From assembly GCA_937871285.1 (NCBI GenBank), contig CALMQS010000015.1, positions 55,565 to 119,564 of the forward strand: 64,000 bases of DNA, written 5' to 3'. This document shows, piece after piece, positions 1 through 8,175 of this stretch. The translations under genes were made by a program, and so were the position numbers. The notes beneath the pieces are model-generated. The model was not told the DNA's origin. It worked only from the letters and a program-made list of their open reading frames with translations, and searched no databases. Position 1 is the stretch's first letter; every line of letters begins with the position of its first letter. Source of the DNA: an uncultured Sphingobacteriales bacterium (GTDB lineage: Bacteria > Bacteroidota > Bacteroidia > Chitinophagales > Chitinophagaceae).

Positions 1-2609
1 GCGGGAGTCCTTTAGTGCTGGTCAATGGTGTACCTATGGATGTGAATCTGGTAAATCCAAATGATGTGGAGAGCGTTTCTGTATTAAAAGACGCTTCATC
101 TGCAGCTATTTATGGAGCTCGAGGCGCATATGGGGTAATCCTTATTACTACCAAAAATGGGAAGAAGGGAGACAAGCCTGTAATCTCCGTGGATGCAAAC
201 TATACCATTAATACGCCGACTGTTTTCCTGGAAACGATGGACGCTATGGAACGTCTGATCTACATGAACATTGGAAATCAATACGAGAATGGTCAGAACT
301 ATTATGACGACTATCATCAGGCAGCTATTATAGCTCACTATAATGATCCTTCTGCCCCAACTATTATTAAGAACCCTAATCGTGGGAGTGTGAATGGAAT
401 AAATATATGGGATATGGCTGACAATACAGACTGGATGCGGGCGATGCAGCGGAAGAGCTATTCCACAGGACAATACAACGTTAGTGTTTCAGGGGGCTCT
501 GATAAATTTGACTATTATACCTCTTTGAGCCATATGAATCAGCAGGGTATAGCAAGGCATTTTGATGAAAAATATAAGCGTACCAATGCACTGGTGGACT
601 TAAATTACAAAGTACTCGATTGGATTAAGATAGGCACGAAAGTATCTGTTGCTAATTCAAACAAGCTTTTTCCACCTTTTGATTTAGGGTATCGCAGAGA
701 TGAAACATACCTGATGTTTCATTATGCACTTTGGCCCACATTTCCGACGCGTCTGCCCGGAGGAGGATGGCCCAATCTTGATGGCGTTTCCAATCCAGTG
801 CAGCAACAGGCAGAGGGTGGATATAACTCGAACAAAATACAGGACACCTGGTTATCAGGAAATGTTAGACTAACACCATTAAAACACACCTCTTTTAACC
901 TTGATTATTCTGTAAACAAAAGAAATGAAATTGGTTTGGAATATATGAGGAATTTACCTTTTCATGACAGAGAAGGAAATGTGGATGGTTATTATTATGG
1001 TTCCGTTCCCAATTCAATAAAAAAGAGATCCTATCAGTCAGCTTATAATGTACTAAATGCCTATGCTGATTACGAAAATACATTTGGTGAACTTCATTAT
1101 GTTAAAGTGATGGCTGGCTTCAACCAGGAATACGCAGAAAATAATTGGTTTTCTGCTCAACGTAGAGACCTGATTCTGGATGGTATACCTTATATAAGTC
1201 TTGCAAGTGGCCAGAATTTTACTGCAGATGCGGCTTCTGAAACTGCACTAAGGGGAGCTTATAGTAGATGGAATTACATTTTCGATAACAGGTATATTTT
1301 TGAAATGAATTTCCGTTATGATGGAAGTTCCAAATTTCCAAAGAAAGACAGGTTTGCACTATTCCCGTCTGTGTCTATCGGTTGGCGTGTAGATAATGAA
1401 GCTTTCTTTTCCAAACTGAAACCGGTTGTTAATTTATTTAAACTTCGGGCATCATATGGTAGCCTTGGAAATCAGGCTGTGCCAGGAAATTATCCCTATA
1501 TCAGCAACTACAGTGCTTCGCAGGTCAACTATACATTTGGAGGAGAAAGACCTATGGCAGTTTATGCACCGGGCCTGGTGAGTGCCACATTAACCTGGGA
1601 AACAGTTACTCAAATGAATCTTGGAGTTGACTTTGCCATGTTTAAAAACAAACTGAATGGCTCCTTCGATTATTATACCCGCACAACCAAAAATATGTTG
1701 ACTCTCTCTGAGAGGCTGCCATCTATATTAGGTGTCAGGGAACCAAATTCAAATGCCGCAGACATGAAAACTAAAGGCTTTGATTTGAGTTTGGGTTGGA
1801 CCGAAAAGGTAGGACAGGTAAGCTATGGTGCTTCAATCATTTTGTCGGATTACAGTGCTGAAATCACAAGATTCAGCAACCCTTCAGGACTGCTTTCAAG
1901 TTATTATGCCGGGCAGAAGATGGGAGAGATATGGGGTTTTGAAACAGGCGGATTGTTTCAGACAAATGAGGAAGCGCTGGCATTAGATCAAACAAAAATA
2001 AGTGGCAGACCTCGTATAGCCGGTGATTTATGGTTTGTTGATAAAGATGGAGATAAAGAAATTACGAGAGGCGACAATACCTTATCTAATCCCGGTGATC
2101 AACGTGTAATTGGCAATAGCACACCACGATATTCATATGGCGTTCGCTCGAATATTGCCTGGAAAGGATTTGATTTAGTAGTTTTCTTTCAGGGCGTAGC
2201 CAAGCGTCAGGTTCGAATCGATCCTTCTATCCAATCATTTTTTCTTAGCCAGTATATGGATGAATGGGTACTGTATCCAAAGATTGGTGTTGACTACTGG
2301 ACGCCGGAGAATCGTGATGCATATTTTCCCAGACCTTTGTTTACCGGAGATAGGGGGGATATTTCTGCCACTCAAACCCGCTTTTTGCAAAACGGAGCTT
2401 ATCTGCGACTCAAACAACTTTCTCTTTCATATTCCCTTCCACAGCAACTGACCGGGAAGGCAAGTCTTCGAAATGTACGCTTCTATTTAACAGGCACTAA
2501 CCTTTTGACATTTACAAAGATGGTTGAGACTGTGGATCCTGAGTTGGATGCTCCTAACAGATATCCATTAAGCAAGTCCCTTACATTAGGACTAAAGGCC
2601 GATTTTTAA
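1..2609 (+). CDS. SusC/RagA-type TonB-dependent outer-membrane transporter, 5' end cut by the window
   Basis: Outer-membrane beta-barrel that imports glycan pieces with TonB energy, working with the SusD lipoprotein encoded next. The reading frame is open to base 1, so the signal peptide, carboxypeptidase-like domain, TonB box and the start of the plug lie outside the window. What is left begins in the plug: LVNGVPMD, then VESVSVLKDASSAAIYGARG, the hallmark SusC plug motif, followed by about 800 residues of barrel rich in aromatic alternation and ending in a terminal aromatic (ADF). A GTG at 15 is an internal codon, not a real start. The SusD gene follows after 18 bases, the usual SusCD arrangement. 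Its substrate is probably linked to the 3' genes, but that is inference from position. Confidence 0.93.
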   Translation, partial: GSPLVLVNGVPMDVNLVNPNDVESVSVLKDASSAAIYGARGAYGVILITTKNGKKGDKPVISVDANYTINTPTVFLETMDAMERLIYMNIGNQYENGQNYYDDYHQAAIIAHYNDPSAPTIIKNPNRGSVNGINIWDMADNTDWMRAMQRKSYSTGQYNVSVSGGSDKFDYYTSLSHMNQQGIARHFDEKYKRTNALVDLNYKVLDWIKIGTKVSVANSNKLFPPFDLGYRRDETYLMFHYALWPTFPTRLPGGGWPNLDGVSNPVQQQAEGGYNSNKIQDTWLSGNVRLTPLKHTSFNLDYSVNKRNEIGLEYMRNLPFHDREGNVDGYYYGSVPNSIKKRSYQSAYNVLNAYADYENTFGELHYVKVMAGFNQEYAENNWFSAQRRDLILDGIPYISLASGQNFTADAASETALRGAYSRWNYIFDNRYIFEMNFRYDGSSKFPKKDRFALFPSVSIGWRVDNEAFFSKLKPVVNLFKLRASYGSLGNQAVPGNYPYISNYSASQVNYTFGGERPMAVYAPGLVSATLTWETVTQMNLGVDFAMFKNKLNGSFDYYTRTTKNMLTLSERLPSILGVREPNSNAADMKTKGFDLSLGWTEKVGQVSYGASIILSDYSAEITRFSNPSGLLSSYYAGQKMGEIWGFETGGLFQTNEEALALDQTKISGRPRIAGDLWFVDKDGDKEITRGDNTLSNPGDQRVIGNSTPRYSYGVRSNIAWKGFDLVVFFQGVAKRQVRIDPSIQSFFLSQYMDEWVLYPKIGVDYWTPENRDAYFPRPLFTGDRGDISATQTRFLQNGAYLRLKQLSLSYSLPQQLTGKASLRNVRFYLTGTNLLTFTKMVETVDPELDAPNRYPLSKSLTLGLKADF

Positions 2610-2627
2610 AGAATAAACTGTAATAAG

Positions 2628-4247
2628 ATGAATAAGCTATTATATATAATCATATTATCGTCGCTGTTTTTTTGCGGATGTAATCGCGACTTTATGGAAC
2701 GTTATCCATTAGACGCAATTAGTGATGCTACCTATTGGAAGGCTCCTTCTGAAATTAAGATGTATGCCAATCAATTTTATGAAGACCTGTATGGTCCTCG
2801 GAGTTTTATGAAGGATTACAAAACAGATGACATGGCGCCGACTACACGCGATTCGTATGTCTGGAGCGAAACAACTGTTCCATCTTCAGATGGAGGATGG
2901 GGAAAAGCAGATTGGTCAAAGATCCGTAGCTGCAACTTTGCACTAGCACGAATTGAAACAATGGAGAAAACAAATGAGGCGTTGATGTACGAAGGTGAAA
3001 TTAGATTTTTCAAATCATTTTATTATTTCAATAAAATAAAATCGTTTGGTGACGTACCCTGGTTAGATAAAGATCTTCAAACCAATTCTGAAGAGTTGTT
3101 TAATGCACGGAGCCCCAGGTTAGAAGTAGTTCAACATATAATGGAGGATTTGGATTTCGCTATTCTTCATTTACCTGAACAGTCTCCTGATGACCGTTTA
3201 TCCAAATATGCTGCATATGCACTAAAAGCAGAAATGTGTTTGTATGAAGGAACATTTATGAAATACCACGGTTTGACGGGAGACTATGAATCATTGTTAA
3301 GGGCATCAGTAGCGGCCAGCGAAGCAATTATCAATTCGGGTTTGTTTGAAGTGTATAGTACGGGTAGTCCCAATGAAGATTTTTTCAATTTGTTCGTAAA
3401 ACATGAGCTGAAGGGAAATATAGAAGGGATAATGATTCAAAGATTTCTTATTGATATCCGGACACATAATTTGACCCGTGATCTGGCTGAGCCATACACG
3501 GGATATACTAAAGATTTTGTTGAGTCTTTTCTTTGTAAGGATGGGCTTCCTATCGGCGTAAGTTCGTTGTATCAGGGAGATAATAGTTTTGATGCTGAAT
3601 TTGTTGATCGCGATCCGCGTATGAAACAATCTGTATACAATTCAGATCGCCCGTTTCGTATTTTCAATGATGGCACAACGTATATGAAGCCGTTACCGGA
3701 ATTTGTAAATACTTTATCACCTACGAGTTATTTTATATTAAAAGGATTTTCACCTTTTGAAAAGGATGGTGAAAAGGAACGTTGTGAAATAGACCTGTTT
3801 ACTTTTCGTTATGGAAAACTTTTGCTTGACTATGCTGAAGCAAAAGCCGAGTTAGGTGAATGTACCCAGGATGTGCTAGATGTTTCAATCAATAAGTTGC
3901 GAGACAGGGTCAATATGCCTCATATGAATGCTACTATAAATTTTGTTGATCCTAACTGGCCCAATTGGGAAGTGCCTGTTTCCCCATTGATTAATGAAAT
4001 CAGACGTGAAAGACGTATTGAAACCTGTGCTGAAGGAAGGAGATGGGATGATCTGGTAAGATGGAAAGCAGGTAAAATACTTGAGGAGGGGAAGACAATT
4101 TTGGGAGCTCGTGAACCTAATAGCGGCCAACTACAGGTTTTGTATCCGGGGAAAACGCGTAACTGGGCAGATAAGTTGTACCTGCTTCCTATTCCATTAG
4201 AAGATTTAGCTATGAACTCCAAGCTAACGCAAAATCCTGGCTGGTAA
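2628..4247 (+). CDS. SusD/RagB-family outer-membrane glycan-binding lipoprotein
   Basis: Surface lipoprotein of 539 residues that forms a lid on the SusC transporter and binds the substrate. The N-terminus MNKLLYIIILSSLFFCGC has a lipobox with Cys18. The mature N-terminus DFMERYPLD and the motif SDATYWKAPSEI are typical of the family; the C-terminal third has the usual RRERRIETCAEGRRWDDLVRW signature and ends LTQNPGW, a standard SusD ending. Length is normal. It follows the SusC gene by 18 bases and is followed by a 134-base gap with a short inverted repeat, so it is the end of the susCD unit or is followed by reduced read-through into the enzyme genes. Confidence 0.93.
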   Translation: MNKLLYIIILSSLFFCGCNRDFMERYPLDAISDATYWKAPSEIKMYANQFYEDLYGPRSFMKDYKTDDMAPTTRDSYVWSETTVPSSDGGWGKADWSKIRSCNFALARIETMEKTNEALMYEGEIRFFKSFYYFNKIKSFGDVPWLDKDLQTNSEELFNARSPRLEVVQHIMEDLDFAILHLPEQSPDDRLSKYAAYALKAEMCLYEGTFMKYHGLTGDYESLLRASVAASEAIINSGLFEVYSTGSPNEDFFNLFVKHELKGNIEGIMIQRFLIDIRTHNLTRDLAEPYTGYTKDFVESFLCKDGLPIGVSSLYQGDNSFDAEFVDRDPRMKQSVYNSDRPFRIFNDGTTYMKPLPEFVNTLSPTSYFILKGFSPFEKDGEKERCEIDLFTFRYGKLLLDYAEAKAELGECTQDVLDVSINKLRDRVNMPHMNATINFVDPNWPNWEVPVSPLINEIRRERRIETCAEGRRWDDLVRWKAGKILEEGKTILGAREPNSGQLQVLYPGKTRNWADKLYLLPIPLEDLAMNSKLTQNPGW

Positions 4248-4294
4248 ACTGCCGTTCACATTTTTGATGAAAGATTATCGCTGATTTCGCGCGT

Positions 4295-4319
4295 CACTGT
4301 TTCTATCTACGGAACAGTG
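4295..4319 (+). promoter_or_regulatory. Inverted repeat between susD and the downstream gene (attenuator-like)
   Basis: CACTGTT (4295-4301) and AACAGTG (4313-4319) form a 7-bp perfect stem with an 11-base loop in the 134-base gap after susD. No clear T-tract follows, so it is not a good intrinsic terminator. It could be an mRNA stability or attenuation hairpin that separates SusCD from the enzyme genes; that role is inferred. Confidence 0.3.
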
Positions 4320-4381
4320 TTAGGAGAAGTTTTGCCAATTCTAAAAAGAGAACACAATTTATAATCACTAAAAATGCAAAA

Positions 4382-5404
4382 ATGAAGAATCAACTAGCTG
4401 CCAGTAGAAGAAATTTCCTAAAATCCGCTGGTTTACTCTCTACAGGTGCTTTGACAGCCGGTTCGGCGATGATTTCATCATGCTCCCAGGGACAATCTGC
4501 TGCGGCTCCGGCTCCGGCAGGTGAAAAAGTTCGCGACCGGTTTTGGATTTTCACTAACGCCGAGGGTACAGATGATCATCGAATAGAGAAATACAATATC
4601 CGCGGCGGTTCGCGCATGTCGCCCGCAGAAAGCGCATACTGGCTGGGTATTTCAAATATCCAATTTATCAGGGATCAGAATTTACCGGCCTATCCCAACA
4701 CCGAAGAAGGGCATACAAAAAACAGCTATGAGCAATATGCTATTTCTTTCGAACCACTGAATCGTGTAGGATGGTCGGTGATAGGAAGCGGCGGCGCAGG
4801 AAATATGGATGAATTGAATTACGTGCTCGACCTGGCAAAGAAGTATCCTAATATTTCCTCAGTTTTTCTCGACGACTTTATAATTGATCATAATGCAGTG
4901 AATAGTTACGGAGTTAAAACCGGTAGGCTGGCATTAAGTCCCGAACAATTAACTGAAGTAAAGTCTAGAATGACTGCGGTGAACAAGAACATGGAATTGT
5001 GGGTAACCTTATATACCGACGCACTTAACCCCGGCACGCCACACGGGTACGATGTAAATCCTGCTTTGCCAACCTTTATTGACAAGTTTGATGTTGTTTC
5101 GTTGTGGACCTGGCGCTCAGAAGAAATTGTTGACATCGAAAAAAATCTGGCGAAACTGGAAGCCATCGCAAAAGATAAAACGAAAATAGCACTGGGAATT
5201 TATGTCTGGGACTATCCTGCCGGAAAAGTAATACCACTGGATCTGATGAAACACCAGTGTGAACTTGGACTCAAATGGCTCAAAGAAGGACGCATTCACA
5301 ATATGATATTTCTTGGAAACACGCTCTTCGATTTCGGATTCGAGAGTGTTAACTACATCAAGAAATTTATAGCAGAAGTGGGCGACGAAGTGCTCGTTTC
5401 CTGA
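4382..5404 (+). CDS. Tat-type exported protein of unknown function (possible lipoprotein)
   Basis: I do not recognise the family. The 340-residue protein starts with a twin-arginine signal (SRRNFLKSAG, then a hydrophobic stretch) that runs into ISSCSQG, so it may be a Tat-exported lipoprotein. The mature part has alternating predicted strands and helices with acidic clusters such as FLDDFIIDH and LWTWRSEEI, which looks like a TIM-barrel glycosidase-like fold, but no named catalytic motif can be assigned. It lies between susCD and three GH123-like genes (53 bases before the first), so a role in handling the same glycan is likely by context only. The ATG at 4382 is preferred because the RR motif follows closely. 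Confidence 0.8.
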   Translation: MKNQLAASRRNFLKSAGLLSTGALTAGSAMISSCSQGQSAAAPAPAGEKVRDRFWIFTNAEGTDDHRIEKYNIRGGSRMSPAESAYWLGISNIQFIRDQNLPAYPNTEEGHTKNSYEQYAISFEPLNRVGWSVIGSGGAGNMDELNYVLDLAKKYPNISSVFLDDFIIDHNAVNSYGVKTGRLALSPEQLTEVKSRMTAVNKNMELWVTLYTDALNPGTPHGYDVNPALPTFIDKFDVVSLWTWRSEEIVDIEKNLAKLEAIAKDKTKIALGIYVWDYPAGKVIPLDLMKHQCELGLKWLKEGRIHNMIFLGNTLFDFGFESVNYIKKFIAEVGDEVLVS

Positions 5405-5457
5405 TCAGCATTATCATATTCCTATTCAAAATTTACACAGACTGTATTGATTGAATC

Positions 5458-8124
5458 ATGCGATTCAGTATAATTTCCATATTACTTTTTGTATCCGTTT
5501 TTGCTTTTTCGCAGGAGGGATATTTGTCAACATCTCTTGCATTGCAGAAGTATGGGGGGAAATTGTCTGATCGATCGTTTCTGGCTTTTCCTGAAGTTCG
5601 CGAGCGCCCGTTATTATGGATCGATTCCATTCCGGAAAAAGGTTTTCATGGCGTTGTATCAGGTAATGCCTACACACTAAAAGCCAACCCTGGTGAATTT
5701 TTTGTGTTTCAGTTAGGCATCTGGGCGCTTCGCAATAATGCATCCAACATAAAAGTTGAGTTTTCATTATTTGCCTCTACCAATCGTCAGCAGATTTCAT
5801 CATCCAGGATGACCTGTTTCAATACGGGGGGTACAGATTATCTGGGCAGAACATTTACAAAAGTTGTAGATGTTGCCGAAGGTCAGGTACAGCCACTTTG
5901 GTTGGGAATAGATCTTCAGGGAGTAGAGAAAGGTTCGTACAGTGGCAGTATTTCGGTAATCTCAAATAAAGGCCGTCAAAAAATACCTGTTGTGTTGGAA
6001 GTTGAGGGACAGGTGGTCCCTAATCATGGATATGATGAGGGCAAGCGCCTTTCCCGTTTATACTGGTTAAACAATTACACCCTGGGTGTAAATGATGAAG
6101 TAACCAAAGGATACACGCCTGTTGAAGTGGAAGGTAATACGGTGCGGATCCTTGGACGTAGTTTGAAAGTGGGCAGGTATGGTTTGCCCGAAACGATCGA
6201 AAGTTATTTCGGTCAATCAAATCAATTACTCGTTGAATACGGCGAGCCTGTTGTAAACAAATCATTCCGTTTTGTAGTAGAGAAAGACAATGGAGAGAAG
6301 ATTTACCTAGAACCGGGAAAATTATCACTTACTAAGCACAGCGCATCACGTGCAGAATGGAGTGTGTTAAGCACTTCATCAGAAATGGATGTGGTGTGCA
6401 AAGCGCAAATGGAATTTGACGGATTAGTGGAATACCGGATCACGGTGAAAGCAAAACTGCCTTTCCGGGTAAAAGATATTCGTTTAGAAGTGCCCGTTAC
6501 AAAAGAGAAGGCAACATATATGATGGGCCTGGGGCATGAAGGTGGATTACGTAAACCCAATTGGAAATGGCAATGGGACGTTGAAAATAATCAGCAGGAT
6601 ATTCTTTGGATTGGAGCAGTAAATGGCGGAATGCGAATAAAGTTGAAAGCTGAAAACTATAAAGCTCCTCAATGTGACGGGTTTTATGAATTTGGCAGGC
6701 TGAATCTTCCTCCATCGTGGGGCAATGAAAATAAAGGTGGGGTTATTGTAATCGATACGCCAGAAGGCGATGTGCTGGTGAATGCTTTTTCCGGTAGTCG
6801 TTCAATGGCGAAGGGACAAGAACTGAACTACGATTTCGAATTATTGCTTACCCCTTTTAAGATAATAGATAGGGAAATAAAATTTAACGACCGGTATTTC
6901 CAGGATTTACCTAATTGTCCCGAACTACCCGATCCCGGCTATAACAGTACTAGGGCAGATTTCAAAATAGAGCTGGCTAAAAAATCGGCATCCAACATTC
7001 TCAACTTACATCACGATGTAGATATCTATCCATTCATCAACTATCCGATGCTGGATGAAACAGCAGGAGATATCAAAACATTCGTAAGTAATGCGCATCG
7101 GAACAAACTCCGTGTAGGGTTATACTACTCGATAAGATTACTAACAGTACACCAGCCGGAGTTCTGGGCTTTTAATAGTCTTGACAACGAGATTTTATCT
7201 CCAGGATCAGGAAACACACACCTGAAAAATATTAGCAAAGAAGATCCAAGAACATGGCTTCTTCATAACATGCGCGGCCGAAAGTATGAGCCCGCCAATT
7301 ATGAAACAATGGAAGAGGGAAAGTTTAAAGGATTGTCTGATGTTTCTGTTATTACTAATCCTGCATCGCGTTTAGACAATTTTTATATCGGTGGTTTCGA
7401 TTGGATGGTTCGCAACTTTAACGTTGACGGTTTCTTCTACGATGAAACAAACCTGAACCGCGTTACGATGCAAAGAGCAAGAAAAATACTTGATCGGCAT
7501 CGTCCCGGTGGTCGCCTCGACCTGCATAGCCATCATCATTATAGTAAAGGTTGGGGACTGAATAGCTGTCTAAATTTTTACATGGGCCTTCTCCCTTATT
7601 TAAACTATGTGTGGATAGGCGAGAAACATGACTACAGCCGTTTGCCGGATTATTGGCTGATTGAATTCTCGGGTATTCCTTTCGGGCTGCCGGGCCAAAT
7701 GCTATGGGATGGAGGTAATCCTTGGCGGGGTATGGTATACGGCATCACAAAACGTGAGGGGTGGCGGCCAATCGAAAAACATTCACCAGCAGGGATGTGG
7801 AAATTCTGGGATGAACATTCATTCTCAAAAAAAACCATGATCGGCTATTGGGAAAAGAATAGTCCAGTTGAAACAATGGATGACCTGGTTAAGGCAACAA
7901 CTTATATAGGAGAAAACGAAGTGGTAGTGGCTATTGGAAACTGGTCCGACAAAGACCGCCAGGTTAGGTTGCAGGTAGATTGGCAGCGTCTCGGTCTGGA
8001 TAAATCAAAAGTGAAAATTACGATACCGGAGATAAAAGATCTTCAACCGGCTCAATCACTAACATCATTAAATGAATTGAAGATGCCGGGTGGAAAGGGT
8101 TATTTGATAGTGATTAAAAGTTAG
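5458..8124 (+). CDS. GH123/DUF6067-like exported glycoside hydrolase, tandem paralogue 1
   Basis: Exported protein of 888 residues. The signal peptide is about 20 residues and ends AFSQE. The N-terminal half is a beta-sandwich-like region, and the middle carries LPPSWGNENKGG and DVLVNAFSGSRSM, which I associate with the DUF6067 (GH123 N-terminal) group. The C-terminal half looks like a TIM barrel, with VDGFFYDET; D662-E663 would be the Asp-Glu pair used in the substrate-assisted mechanism of GH123 beta-N-acetylgalactosaminidases. A small beta domain closes the protein. It is the first of three adjacent paralogues that are similar along their whole length. The family call is from memory of motifs; the exact substrate is unknown. 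Confidence 0.72.
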   Translation: MRFSIISILLFVSVFAFSQEGYLSTSLALQKYGGKLSDRSFLAFPEVRERPLLWIDSIPEKGFHGVVSGNAYTLKANPGEFFVFQLGIWALRNNASNIKVEFSLFASTNRQQISSSRMTCFNTGGTDYLGRTFTKVVDVAEGQVQPLWLGIDLQGVEKGSYSGSISVISNKGRQKIPVVLEVEGQVVPNHGYDEGKRLSRLYWLNNYTLGVNDEVTKGYTPVEVEGNTVRILGRSLKVGRYGLPETIESYFGQSNQLLVEYGEPVVNKSFRFVVEKDNGEKIYLEPGKLSLTKHSASRAEWSVLSTSSEMDVVCKAQMEFDGLVEYRITVKAKLPFRVKDIRLEVPVTKEKATYMMGLGHEGGLRKPNWKWQWDVENNQQDILWIGAVNGGMRIKLKAENYKAPQCDGFYEFGRLNLPPSWGNENKGGVIVIDTPEGDVLVNAFSGSRSMAKGQELNYDFELLLTPFKIIDREIKFNDRYFQDLPNCPELPDPGYNSTRADFKIELAKKSASNILNLHHDVDIYPFINYPMLDETAGDIKTFVSNAHRNKLRVGLYYSIRLLTVHQPEFWAFNSLDNEILSPGSGNTHLKNISKEDPRTWLLHNMRGRKYEPANYETMEEGKFKGLSDVSVITNPASRLDNFYIGGFDWMVRNFNVDGFFYDETNLNRVTMQRARKILDRHRPGGRLDLHSHHHYSKGWGLNSCLNFYMGLLPYLNYVWIGEKHDYSRLPDYWLIEFSGIPFGLPGQMLWDGGNPWRGMVYGITKREGWRPIEKHSPAGMWKFWDEHSFSKKTMIGYWEKNSPVETMDDLVKATTYIGENEVVVAIGNWSDKDRQVRLQVDWQRLGLDKSKVKITIPEIKDLQPAQSLTSLNELKMPGGKGYLIVIKS

Positions 8125-8175
8125 CAGCAGGCAATTTATTTATATCACAAATAGACATTACTAACGGATAAGACT

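Noticed and set aside
15..17. GTG as a true start of the first SusC
   Set aside because: The frame stays open to base 1 and the protein would begin inside the plug domain.
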